Origin: Culex pipiens pallens
Lineage: Eukaryota; Arthropoda; Insecta; Diptera; Culicidae
Assembly (NCBI RefSeq): GCF_016801865.2
Contig: NC_068938.1
Location: forward strand, 77,217,316 to 77,281,315
Direction of reading: 5' to 3'
Length of the DNA stretch: 64,000 nt
The position numbers and the translations under genes are program-made. Positions 1-11,672 of this stretch are shown here, piece after piece; position 1 is the first letter of the stretch, and each line of letters begins with the position of its first letter. The notes under the pieces are model-generated. The model worked only from the letters and a program-made list of their open reading frames with translations. It was not told the DNA's origin and ran no database searches.

Positions 1-617
1 CAATTTAATCACATTGACTAGAGCGACAAAAGAGTATTTACAGGAAGTGGCAGCAGAGGCTAGAAATGTAAAGATGAAAAAGTGAGTGCGATAACGCTTT
101 TAATGGGTTTCGGGAAGGTTGGAAAGGTTATTTGCAAGATTGAAGAGATTAAAATTTGGTGAATAATTTTGTGAAAAAAAATCAACAAACCACTTTGTCT
201 CGATCTAGGCAAACGCAATCATCACTCTCTGGTCGGTATCTCCGCGTCAATGGGGATGGTCAGTTGTTTGTTTAGGATTTTAAAAAGGCCATTTTTGCGT
301 GCTTTCTCTGATTTGAATTTATAGCTTTACGAGGTGGCGTAAAAAAGGGGTTTGCTTATTGCCACTTGGTTCGGGGTGAAATTTTATTCCATGGTGCAAT
401 GAAAATTTATTAGCATTTTGCTTTTTACTGCCATAATTTATCGTTTTTTCTGGTGTAGATTGGTTAACGTTTGCGGATGAATGCTGAGATGATACTAAAA
501 TCTTAAATTGTTACCGCTTCGACGTTTTATAAATCCATTTTAGCAATGCCCAATATGAATTTTCAATCATTTTTCTGATTTCTATTCTCGTTACAAACCA
601 AACTTCAAATATTACAT
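1..617. other. AT-rich flank, no recognised feature
   Basis: No convincing reading frame, RNA or repeat boundary is visible. It is the left flank of the nested transposon group that begins at 621. Confidence 0.5.
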
Positions 618-1095
618 TAAGGCGTCATCCATAAAGTATGTCACGCAAAAATCGGCCAAAATTAACCCCCCCTCCCCCCTATGTCACACTTTGTCACAAA
701 AGGTTGAACCCCCCTTCAAAAAGTACGTCACATTTTGTCAGACCCCCCCCCACCTTGTTTCGATTGGATTTTTATGCTTTTTATATGTTTAAACTCTCAA
801 AATTTTTGTATTTTTGGCAATTTTAATATGAAAAAAAGTTATCTAATTATTCATTTTTTAGAAATTAACAACAGTTTTGTATTTTTTTAAAAATTAGAAG
901 ACCTGGTATATTAAAGTATTAAAGATCTTGAAAACTGTTTTTTACAGCTTTGTATCTAATAAGTTCAAACTATTTATAGCAGTTTTCTTTTGAACACCCT
1001 GCTTTCAAAATTATTATTATCAATCAAGAATAAGCAAAATATTGAAGTTCCAGCTGAAAAAAAAATGTGACTATATTATAAATTATAATGTGATA

Positions 1096-2314
1096 CCGTC
1101 ATCAGGGGTGACATTGGGTCTGGGGTGAGTTTGGGTCATACAAAAGTGCAGAAATTTGTATGACTAGAGGATGACGAGCGGGAATTCCCGGGAAAAATTT
1201 CCCGGGAAATCGACCATTTTTGGACCTCTCGATTCTCGGGAAATGAGGTCAAGACTCCCGGGAAATTTTAATTTTATAAATATTGAAGCAAAATTATATA
1301 AACTAATCAGAAAAATGTTTGTAAAATTCGAAATTATTTAGAACATTGCATATTCAACGTAAGATGCTCAAGTTCGAATAAACCAAATTCATCTCTAAAT
1401 TTTAACTTAATCAAAAATTCCACTAACTATAATTGAGCGAACCCAAAATAATGTGGACCCCAAAATATACCTTAAAGTATACTAGCAGTTAGACCCCAAA
1501 AAGGAAATGTAATGTTTATTTTTTATTTATTATTTTTAAGAGGGAAAAGCCTTTTCAAGATAAGTATAATTTCCATATCTTCTTCAAGCATAGCAATCCA
1601 CATAATCTAGTTGTTTTTAATTCTTAGTAAGGTAATTTAATTTTTTGATGTCAACAAGTCATTATGTGTTTCGCTTCAACCTCAATATAAAATTATATTT
1701 TGGAAGAAAAATCTTCTGGCAATCTTTGTAAAGCTAAGGTCCGCCAAATATGAACATTCGGGTTTTCCTGATTACTATTTCTTCAATGAATATTTACAGT
1801 TGACCTTGAAAAGGAAAAAACAACTTTAAATTGTTGTTTTGAGTGGTTATTTATCATATTGCAAAAGTCCCGATACTGGGAAATTATACATTAGCTATTT
1901 TTTTACTTGACAACTTTTGAAAAATCATTCAGTGCGAATTAAGATTCGTAAACATTTTAAAATACAATTTTGATTCCCAAAAAGCTCAAGAAACGATCTT
2001 GTATTTGCAGATTCAGAAAAAAATAGAATGGTAGATCATTGTTCCAAAAAAATGAGGTTACTAGTTAACGTTTCATTGAATAAGTATGAATAAATTGTAA
2101 CGGAATGCATTGAAAAGAAACACAACATATAACTTTTTTATTAAACATTATTGACACTATTGGCATATTTAAAAAAACTCCCGGATCCTGGGAATTCCCG
2201 GGAAATCGCCGAATTCAACTCTCGATTCCCGGGAAATTGAAAATCTCGAGAATCGTCACCCTCTATGTATGACCCAATCTCACCCTCTAGACCCAATGTA
2301 ACCCCTGTTGACGG
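1096..2314. mobile_element. Foldback MITE (middle level of nest), TA-flanked
   Basis: The ends match as inverted repeats of about 45 bp: CCGTCATCAGGGGTGACATT on the left, and CCGTCAACAGGGGTTACATT read inward from the right. TA lies on both sides (1094-1095 and 2315-2316), as for Tc1/mariner-type insertion. Once the hAT element at 1165-2265 and its duplication are removed, only about 110 bp remain, almost all inverted repeat. It is therefore a small palindromic MITE with no coding capacity. Confidence 0.75.
1165..2265. mobile_element. Non-autonomous hAT element (innermost level of nest)
   Basis: A perfect 8-bp duplication TGTATGAC flanks the element (1157-1164 and 2266-2273), the hallmark length for hAT. 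The ends are inverted: TAGAGGATGACGA on the left and TAGAGGGTGACGA read from the right. Near both ends sit several copies of the palindromic motif ATTCCCGGGAA, which could be transposase-binding repeats. The 1.1-kb interior is AT-rich and has no transposase frame. Confidence 0.85.
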
Positions 2315-2517
2315 TACTTCTTAATAATAGTAAGCAAACAATTTTAGAAAAGAGGATTTAATTTAATTGTGTACATTTCAAATTAATATTATGCAATCAT
2401 CAAAAACCTAGCGTGACGTCACAATCTGGCAAACCCCCCTCCCCCCTTCGTCACACATTCTGTAACCCCCCCCATCCCCCCCCCTAAGAGCGTACGTACT
2501 TTATGGATGACGCCTAA

Positions 2518-3226
2518 CTCACGTCTTGCCAACTCATGACGATCAAATTTTCCCGTCAAACGTAATGAGTTTTACGACCATAAATGACACGCCCGCCAGC
2601 ATCTTACAAACACTCAGTCCACCCGCCCACCCATATCCACGTGGTTAACGACCAGCGACTGCGATGAAGTTTTCTCTCGCAAAACTTTCCTGTTTTGCTC
2701 CATCAGCTTGATGATGTACGAAATTAATGTTATTTCTAGTACCCGACCAGCACCACCCCCTCTTTCGTCCACACAGGATGGCCGCGGGCAGCTTCATCAT
2801 CATCATCGTCGTCACGACACCATCCACGTTGGTCCACGTGTCCACAGGAGAGAACGAGCGTGTGCTCCAGTTTTTCCGCTGCACAAACATTTTGCTTGCT
2901 GCTCGAAATAACTCGCACCGGAGAAACTTTTCCCGAAACCAAAGTTGCTCCGGGGGATGGCGGAATATTTTGCACACGTGGGAAAATTTCGGACGAGTTT
3001 TACCTGGAAGAACGCGCTACTGCCGCTGCCAGCCACGGAGAATGATATGAAATTCGAATTAGCACTAAATGAATTATACAAAACCTGTTTAAATTCCGGA
3101 TAAAGTGGTTGATGTGAGAGTATGAATTTCGGGAATTACCTGAAATCACGAACAAATAACACTTCGTCCAGTCGTCTTTTCGCAAGTAGGTTTTTGACCT
3201 TTATATTTCGTTGGAAAAATGTATTT
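2518..3226. other. GC-richer unique stretch, no gene recognised
   Basis: Several overlapping 60-110-codon frames occur on both strands. None has a recognisable domain and none dominates the others. A CATCATCATCATCGTCGTC run (about 2795-2813) explains the His- and Asp-rich translations. I see no repeat boundary here. It could be unique intergenic or intronic DNA. Confidence 0.4.
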
Positions 3227-5053
3227 GGGTAATTCTCCGTCAACTGACACAGTCATTGCTCAGACCCCTATGGAATTTCCGCGAAACATTGCCCTAAGAG
3301 GTAATTTTCGTCCCTGATTACGAATCTGAGCTCCATTTTTCGATATCTCGTTATCGAAAAAGATGTTTTTTCAATAGTTTGCAGCCTGAAATGGTGATGA
3401 TTTGGACATTTGGTGGCAAAGGGACTTTTATTTTAAGTTGGACGCCCGATTTGATGGCATCTGAACAAACTTATTTTTCATCGAAAAAATACAAAAATAG
3501 TGCACAAAAATCTGGCATTGTTTGTTACTCAACTGTACCAATTTTTGGAACGTGTCATTTTATGGGAAATTCAATGTACTTATAGAATATGCAATCTCCC
3601 AGAAGGGTCATTCTGTCAGTCGTTCGTGTCTGTCGCGGATGACCTTGAACAGCCATGATTAACGATGACCATCTTTTTCAAAACCTTTTTTCGTAAAATC
3701 GCGATAATTCGTTAAGGTTACAAGCAATCCACTTATGTTTTTACATCAAAATTTGATGTTTTTTTAGAACAATGTTACACTCTAAAAAAATACCCGAAAT
3801 TTTTAAATTAAAAACTTTGTTTGAAATTTATAAAATGCCCCTCTGGGTTTTGCAGATTCGAAAAGGAAAATAAATTTCCCCTGCCATGAATTTGTACACT
3901 TAAGGAACAAAACCCGATTTAATATCATCAGAGGTGAAATATAGCTTTTCTTACAAAATGATGAAACTCCGACAAATATATTGGTGCAATTAATTTTTCA
4001 GAAACATAATAATATCACCCAGTGAGAATTTGACCTAAAGCTTCGAATCATTTTCGGCTAAACCTCGAATTTTTTAAACATTCTTTTTAATTTCAATAAA
4101 AAAACATATTCGATTGACATTATTAGAAAAAATAAAGGGTACTCAGTCTTTAATGTTAATCTATGATAAACTTAAAAAAAATATGTATTGATGTTGCACT
4201 TTGTCGATCTATTATGAGAAGCCAGAAAGAACATTTTCACACGCAGCGTAAAACGCGCAAGCATAAATGTGCTGGCGTTTATGCTTCGACTTGACGACTT
4301 GTCGATCTTTCGAGTGAGAATGACATAAAACATAAAACACTAATATGGCTATATCTCTGGAAATACATTTTGGAAAAGCTTCAAATTTTGGGCCCAAGCA
4401 GTAAATGGCGCATGTTTTGGAATGGCTTTTTGTTTGAAACTGAATTCTTTTAATGTGATAGTGTTATCTGTAACATAGTCCCAAAAAACCTCTAAAAATG
4501 GCTTTGACCACACTTACTGGTCGAAAATTGTGAATAAAAATTGTGGGTTTTACAAGTGGTTTTCCAATGATGGAAGACACAAATTTTTAAGAGCGGATAC
4601 AGACATTGCACAAGTATTTCCGAAAAAGTGCTCTCAAAAATCAGGCTTTGAGTTTCAATCGAAAGAACGCATCAAAACCTTCAAATTAGTAATATGATTT
4701 TTTTCTGGGACGATTCCCCGCCGTGCACGATTTTTAAAGATTTCTGAGAAAAGAGTTTTTTCAAAAGGAAATTTTAAACCTTTCTTTTGTAAGAAATTCA
4801 AAAGTCGTTAAATCGGGCGTACATTTTTTTTAAAAGTCCGCCCAAACCGTCACCAATTCAGGTTGCAAATTATCGAGAAACACGTTTTTTTCGAATGTTC
4901 AAAAATGGAAGGGATCGTACTCCCCTTCCATCACGAGATATCGAAAATTGGGGCTCGGATTCATAATCAGGGAGAAAAATTGCCCTTTAGGACTAAGTTC
5001 CACGCAAATCGAAGTGGGGTCGGGGCGTGTCAGATGGCGGAGAATTGTCACCC
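3227..5053. mobile_element. Long-terminal-inverted-repeat element, family D copy 1
   Basis: The ends (GGGTAATTCTCCG on the left, GGGTGACAATTCTCCG from the right) continue inward as diverged inverted arms of about 200-250 bp. Left-arm text at 3310-3355 (tccctgattacgaatctgag) matches the complement of 4945-4975. The interior includes a motif (AAAATCGCGATAA..., about 3696) that recurs at 30530 and in the large palindrome at 41285-41825. No long frame is present. I could not identify a clean target duplication, so the exact ends are approximate. Confidence 0.65.
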
Positions 5054-5134
5054 TTATATATACTCAATATGTGTTTTTTTTTCAAGATTGTGTTGAGAAT
5101 TGCTTTTTTATGAAAAAAATCGTATTAAAATAGT

Positions 5135-6711
5135 CAGGGTTGCGAATGAGCGAGCGCTCACGGAAGGAGTGCTCGCTCCAGCTGGAGCGTGAGTTTTTAT
5201 CAGGTAGCTCGTGCTCGCTCACGCTCACCGGAGCGTTTTGCGCTCACGTGAGCTGGTGAGCCAAAGTAGGTAGTTGTTTTTCCCTGTTGAAGCATCTGCC
5301 TGCTTGAAACGAAGTTTCTAGAACTATCTCAGCACAGGCAGCAAAAACAAACAAGAAAGTAGTCAAACAAACAAAAGTAAGCAATGAAATGGATTAAGTC
5401 GGAGAACCGAATTATACGTTCTATTTTAAATTAAAAATTAGCCAAGGGGCAGAATGATTCACTCTTGAGTGAGCTAACAAAGAGCTAACTCATTCTTAAT
5501 GTAAACATTCATTGACGTGAAGAGATGCACTGATATGTACAAAAAATTGAATTAATTGACAAATTATGTTTATTTTAAGTTTTTCGAATCGGTCGGATTC
5601 AATTCAAGCGGTTTTAAAAACACTAAAAAAAGTAAAAAAATAAAATTTGTGTTAAAACCAGCAGTAAGCATTATTAAAGTTGTAATAATCCCTCATATTC
5701 GGAACATTTTAGAGAATGTCCATATTCAAAAAATCATTTATTGAATCTGTAATTGAATATTTTCAGAGGCTTGGTAGCGGAAGTGTTAAATATAATTTAC
5801 TTGAGAGAAGAGCCTCCCTTTATGTGGTAAAACAAAACAATGACAATTTATATTATTTAATTCAAATGGGATATGTCAAACATTAGCAATTTGGAAGTTT
5901 TTTTTTTTGTAAAAAAGGAACTGTTTCAACAATTTTACCCTATTTTCTAGAATGAGAAAGATTAACTTTATAAAAAATGATCAGCCGTTTCCAAGCACTG
6001 AACGATTTATTAAACGGAATGACGTTTTTTAATTGTTGCTCATTCTGACCCGCACGCTGGAAAGGTAGTCAACAAACTGTTTAGGACCATAAAACAGTTT
6101 AATGTTATATTTTAATCAACCAAGCACTTAACATTGAATCAAACTTACCACAGCATAAATCTTCTTGAATTAATTCATTGTTTTGTTAGTTTTTATAAGG
6201 TTTCCAGTCATTTTTGTTTACGCGCTCACACCTTTCCCCTGGCAATTGTCTCTGCTTGCCTTAACTATTATTAAGGTAAGGCCGATTAATTCGAAAATAT
6301 TTACATTTTCAACTCTGACTGTAGGTCTCCAATGATTTGACCCTTGCGAATCCAATTTACTATTCAAAAACATAGTTAATTAAAATAAGCTATTCCAATT
6401 AATATATAAAAAAAAGTTCCTAAGTGATGTTTGCCCTGACATGCTGCGCCTTAAGCAAAAAAATAAACTAGTATTGAAAAACAAAAACTTTCTCAAAAAC
6501 GAAAAACGATTCAATTCGCGATGCTTCCAAAGTGAGCGCTCCGTGAGCGAAAAATGAGCGCGAGCGCGAGCGTGGGGCAAACGCGAGCTGAAAAAATCGG
6601 AGCAAACGTGAGCGCGGGCAAACGTGAGCTAGCTCGCGCAGCGGTCCTCCTCACGCATGAGCGAAAAGTGAGCGCTCACGAGCGTGTGAGCGCGTGAGGA
6701 TCGCAACACTG
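5135..6711. mobile_element. Non-autonomous hAT element with GAGCG subterminal repeats
   Basis: A perfect 8-bp duplication AAAATAGT flanks it (5127-5134 and 6712-6719). The ends are inverted: CAGGGTTGCGA on the left and CAGTGTTGCGA read from the right. Both terminal 150-180 bp are packed with GAGCG/CGCTC and GTGAGC/GCTCAC motifs, while the central 1.2 kb is AT-rich and non-coding. Clusters of short subterminal motifs are the usual transposase-binding layout in hAT elements. The 62-codon frame at 5556-5744 has no transposase features. Confidence 0.9.
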
Positions 6712-6719
6712 AAAATAGT

Positions 6720-7600
6720 ACACATGTTTATCAATAAAAAAAAAAAACAATTTTCATCATTTTTTTAATAAGTGTGATTTTGTTATACTAAAACCGGTTA
6801 ATTTAAAATGTATTTCTTAGTCGTGGCGCTTACGTCACATAGTCAAATAAATTAAAATTAAGATTTTGCTTATAAATTGCTATTATAAAACAATGCATAA
6901 GGTTTGGAAACACATAAAATGCTGGTAGTATCTGAAACAGTGGTGTAAATGATAATGACTTGGCACTGAAGCGACATAAACTAATTGTTGAAAAAGCGAA
7001 ATTGTTCAGAAAATTGTTACCTAAAAGATGATGGTATTGGTGTTGATGTCAAAATTTATCAGAATATTCAGAATATATCCAGGATGCATATGATAATTTA
7101 ACAAAACCGAAAATATGACCAAAAATCGATAATTTTTTCACGTTGGCTCAATTTTGAGGGCAAATAGAGATTCAGCAGGCAAAATTACATTTCGTTTTGA
7201 TGTTTCCATACACTTTTCCCTTGAAAATTAGCCATTTTCAAATGAAGATATCTCAAATTTAACAAAAATGAAATTTTTTCAGCGATTTTTCTTTTTGAAT
7301 GCAACCTGGCGCTTAACATTCGGCATGCACTTTTTCGAGATTTTAATGTTTTAAATTTACATATTTTGGTGTCTTCGACAAAAATATTCCAGAAAAGTTA
7401 GATGATCGAAAACACTCTAATCGTGAAACAACCTAATTTTCAACCGAGCCAAAAGTTGGCCCATTCAATTTGCCATAATTTTTTTGAAGATACCAAAGCT
7501 TTAAAACTGCATCATTTTTCGCAAGATACATTTTCCACATAATTTTGCGATCTAGACAACTGTGGGATGTTTCGCCCATATACAAATCTTATCGGCTCAG
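6720..7600. other. AT-rich repeat relics
   Basis: Text such as 'ttggtgtcttcgacaaaaatattcc' (about 7365-7390) resembles family A (for example near 8190). This suggests an old, diverged relative. I see no clear ends and no gene. Confidence 0.35.
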
Positions 7601-7649
7601 TACCTTGATGGTTGTGGTTTTTATCTCACAAGCAGTAGGATCAGGGATA

Positions 7650-7960
7650 AGGAGCGGCCGTAGCTGACTGGTCGCTTTGTAAGTGAATGGTTCTGGGTTC
7701 GATTCCCATCGAGAAAGTATAGGAAATAATAATCTTGAAACTCTGAAACTGAACGAAAAATCAAAGTCGCTCAATTCGGGGTTAGATCCTCCATTCTTTG
7801 GAAAACTATGTATGGATCGATTTTTTTTCTGGTGCTCGCTCCTATGATTAGGCAGGGTCAGACAATGTCCAATGACCTCGAAATTTAGTTGCCAAGTTCT
7901 TTGCCATTTGGAAATGGAAGTAGAGGGTCTGAGATAACCTATATTAGGCATAAAATCTCA
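7650..7960 (+). mobile_element. tRNA-derived SINE, copy 1
   Basis: A pol III-type internal promoter is visible. There is a box A-like TAGCTGACTGG at 7661-7671 and a canonical box B GGTTCGATTCC at 7696-7706, with a T-arm-like CTGGG/CCCAT stem around it. A non-tRNA body of about 250 bp follows. I did not find a convincing target duplication, so the 3' limit is approximate. The 120-codon minus-strand frame across it is not a gene. Confidence 0.65.
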
Positions 7961-7983
7961 TACAAATAAAACTTTACAATGAA

Positions 7984-8702
7984 CAATTCTCTCAAATTTC
8001 GGTCATTCGATTTTTTTTTGTATTTTTTAATCCTGCTGAAACTATTTTGGTGCCTTCGGTATGCTCAAAGAAGCCATTTTGCATCATTAGTGTGTCCATA
8101 TAATTTTCCATACAAATTTGGCAGCTGTCCATACAAAAATGATACATGAAAATTCAAAAATCTGTATCTTTTGAAGGATTTGTTTGATCGATTTGGTGTC
8201 TTCGGCAAATTTGTAGGTATTGATAAGGACTACACTGAAAAAAAATTATACACGGTAAAAAAAATGGTGATTTTTTATTTCACTTTTTGTTACTAAAACT
8301 TGATTTGCAAAAAAAAACACTATTTTTAATTTTTATCATTTTCTGATATGTTTTAGGGGACATAAAATTCCAACTTTTCAGAAATTTCCAGAATGGATAA
8401 AAAATCTTTAACCGAGTTATAAAATTTTGAGAAAATTCTCTATATTTTGCTTTTTTGAACTTTGTTGATTCAACCCTTATTTGCTAAGATATTGCCATGC
8501 AAAGTTTTAAAAACAGGAAAATTTATGTTTTTTAAGTCTCACCCAAACAACCCATCATTTTCTAATGTAGATATCTCAGCAACTAATGGTCTGATTTTCA
8601 ATGTTAAAACATGCAAAATTCGTGAAATTTTGCGATGTTTACGAAAACATAATTTTCAAATCAAGACTAACATTTCAAAAGTGCCAAACATTCAATATTA
8701 CT
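7984..8702 (+). repeat. Family A repeat, copy A (3' truncated)
   Basis: It matches the copies at 17102-19685 and 40313-41281 over most of its length, starting near 'ttctctcaaatttcggtcat' and running through 'gtgtcttcggcaaa' and 'ggactacactgaaaaaaa'. The other two copies end in a long hairpin. This one stops at the hairpin centre (near 8702), so the second half of the terminal hairpin is missing. There is no coding potential. The class is unknown. Confidence 0.75.
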
Positions 8703-8759
8703 TTGTGGAGTTCATTTGCTGTATTTTTACTGTTCTCAATTTGTAGTAATTTTAATGCA

Positions 8760-11205
8760 AAAAGAACTAGGGTGGATCATATTTTACTTTTTGCCTTTCG
8801 TCCATTTAGCCTTCGGGCTAAATTCCACTGATTAGGTAACATGATTAAAGTTATCATCATTCAGCACACGTCGCCGTCATGTTCATTCGGCACGTTGTCA
8901 ACGGTATGTGATGTATTTTCACTTGCTCTGAACAACCAACTTTGTGGAGGGCTGTCTTCGCGTACTGAAATCCGACAAAGTTGAAGTTGGTATTTGGGTC
9001 ATCGCATGAACACACTGGCACTCAGGCTGACATCTGGCAAAACTGTTTACTGGAAAATTTTCCGTGATCGAAATCTAATTGAGTTTTAGCGTTTCTTTTC
9101 TGTTCAGTTTTTTTTTTTATTTCAATCGGGTATTGTGCTCGTTATTGCTTTTTCACCACCATCATAATCACAAAGTCAATCGTTAGTGAGTTTGTGTGAT
9201 TCACTGGTCACACTCACCAACATCCAAAAGTGCTAACTTTTCCACGTCATCGTTGGGAAAATGTGATTCTGCGATGACTTGCTTTGTCAGCAAGCTGAGC
9301 TTTTGCTTATAGAAAGTTGAAGCTTTTTTGAAGAGTGATCGTTGGATTGGCTTTATTTTCGAACTATTTCGCTTCAATATTTTCATAAACTCCACGTAAT
9401 CTGAAGTTATTTTTGCTCAGTTCCATCAATATTTGAGTACCCACCAAACTTTCCTTCAGCCTGATTGCGATCAAACTTCCCCCGAGGGCGAAACTTTTCA
9501 ATTTCTCATATCTGCGAGTAAATTTCCTTCTCCAACTTACCATAAATAAACAACGCGGCTCGTTTCGCATTCATAACCGACACGAGAACAAAGAAAAACT
9601 GACGACGCCCGCGACTCTGATGGCAAAAAGCTCTGTCGTTTTCCACCCGGAGAAAAACGCATTTTCCCTGGAAACATTTTCTTCGCCACTTTGAAGTTTG
9701 GCAAAAGGAGAGAGAAAGAAAATTTCGTTTCGCCTGATGTTCTGAAAAGCAAGCGAAATGGAAGTGAAGCGATCGAAATTGAATTGTGAATCAACTCTTC
9801 TGCTTCTCTAGTGTTGTGATGGGGTGAGTGGGACCAATTTTGGCACTGAATTTGAAAACATACAAAATTCATAAATAATTTCAAACACGGAATAAAGACA
9901 AGTGTTTTGCAAAAAGATTTTCTTTTTCTGTGACTAAATTACGTACATTTGACACTTACCCCGCAAGAATCGAGCACTCTTTGCAAACACATTGCATTGG
10001 CATGGCCCCGGCAGAGCTCGTTATGGATCTCATGAATATCCTAATGCAGCTTTCAAAAATCCTATAAATGGAATGCAAATCCATTGCTTCTGGTTCTGGA
10101 AAGCGAGTGAGTGGCAGTGTGTGTGTGTGTGTGGGTATATCACTGATACACCAACCCCCTGAACCCCCTTTGCACCCCTGCTGATACCATATACTATTGA
10201 AGTTAGAAACGTGGTGGATGTGTTATTGAGTGAAATCCTTCGTATTGAGCTGAATGATTTGTATTCCGGGATTGGAGCTTAGTAGGGATTTTCAAGCAGC
10301 ATCCTCTGGCCTTCGGGTTAAGTGAAAGTTCAGCTCGGACTCTTCTTGTTGTTTTTTGAAAAATATAAAATTAAATTTAGGTCTGACTCTGCCAATCATG
10401 CACAGTTTTATAAATTTGTATTGCCTTAACATATTATTCTAATATTCGGTTTAATTGCAGTCAACGAAATCAACAGAAGTTATGAAATTATGTTCAAAAA
10501 TGTTATTCAGGTTCCTTAATGCAAGTAAAGCCATCCCTCATACTCGAAACAGTCACAAACTCAGAACACTTTTGTTGTTATTTAGCAACAAGATGCAAAA
10601 GTCAACTTTCTTTAAATCCAACTTTTTTTAGAGCCTTGAGTTGGCAAATTTCTTGTTATGTCACAAGTAAAAGTTGTACTTATTTAACAAATATTTGCAT
10701 TGCAAAACTATTTTATCTAGATCAGCTAAACACTGCCTTCAATTTGCCTACAATACAAATTGTCATATAATTCAGAAAAGCATAACAAAGTTTGAAATTT
10801 GTTGGTCTCAGTAAATGAAGTCATAATTATGTTAAAAATATGCACTTTTGGAGAGAGCCAAAGTTTGTTTACATCTGTAAGAAAACCGTGTTTTGAATTT
10901 GTTGATTTCAAGGGTCAATGTTTTTCTTCAAAAAACTTGATATAAGAGTTAAAGTTTGCAGTCGGTCAATACATTATCAGAAAGAACAAAAGAGAAGCTT
11001 TCAAATGAAAGCAAAAGCGAATCAATTATCGATTTTCTATGATTTTGTTTACAGTGCCCGAACTGTAAACTGTTCCGAATATGTGGGATGACTTTACCTT
11101 AGATTAGGAAAAAAATAAAAATGTTTCCTTTTTTGTCATTCTATCTGTTTGCAAAAAAAAACGTTTAATTTTTTTCAATTTAATGTCAATGTTGTTTGAA
11201 TTTCC
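8760..11205. other. Mostly unique AT-rich DNA, no gene recognised
   Basis: It contains overlapping minus-strand frames of 64-115 codons (9201-9884) with no recognisable domain, and a short (GT)n run at about 10114-10133. No repeat boundary or RNA gene is identified. Confidence 0.4.
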
Positions 11206-11390
11206 TATTTTCAATTCAATTCGGTTTTATTGGTGAATAATCAAGATACAATAAGTTCATTTGAGGTACATAACAGAGTTTTGGAGTTCCTTACAGCTGT
11301 GTGTTACATCATAATCCATTTTGGAACAATTATTGCTTGTAAATAAAGATGTCACCAAGAGTAAGAAAAATTAAAAAAAAACTTACTAAG

Positions 11391-11672
11391 TTTTACGACC
11401 CCACAGACCACCGGAGGTTGGCCGAATCCCGGTCTTGGGGTGTAAAGATAAACCGCACAAATTACCAATTTAACAGACGATTTTCGTCAAGTAATAAAAA
11501 TGCGCGCGATCAGTTTTCAATCAATCAACAGAATCATTTATTCCCTTCACATGACAACTCCAGGTAAACAAGGTTGCGCTGTCAACGACAGTCGAGGCTC
11601 GGCATTGGGGCCGAGTTCGAGTCCAGCGGCGAATGCACAGTGGGCACATTCACATTTCCAGTCGTCACAATA
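11391..11672 (-). repeat. 3' LTR (element orientation)
   Basis: It is the left of the two 282-bp direct repeats. Read on the minus strand it starts TATTGTGACGACTGG and ends GGGGTCGTAAAA. It holds an AATAAA polyadenylation signal (in 'gggaataaatgattc', about 11535-11550). The ends are not the usual TG...CA. I set the limits by where the two copies stop matching. Confidence 0.9.

Larger units (their letters stand above)
621..2514. mobile_element. Outer DNA transposon of a three-level nest, Harbinger-like
   Basis: The two ends are inverted copies of GGCGTCATCCATAAAGTA. A 3-bp duplication TAA flanks the element (618-620 and 2515-2517). A 3-bp TWA-type duplication is typical of PIF/Harbinger elements, so that assignment is an inference from end structure only. 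Just inside each end are C-rich runs (about 665-760 and 2433-2484). No transposase reading frame is present, so it is a non-autonomous copy. Without its nested insertions (1096-2314) it would be about 0.67 kb. Confidence 0.75.

Noticed and set aside
2645..3081. Cluster of 60-110-codon frames, one His-rich
   Set aside because: The CATCATCATCATCGTCGTC run creates them. No frame dominates.
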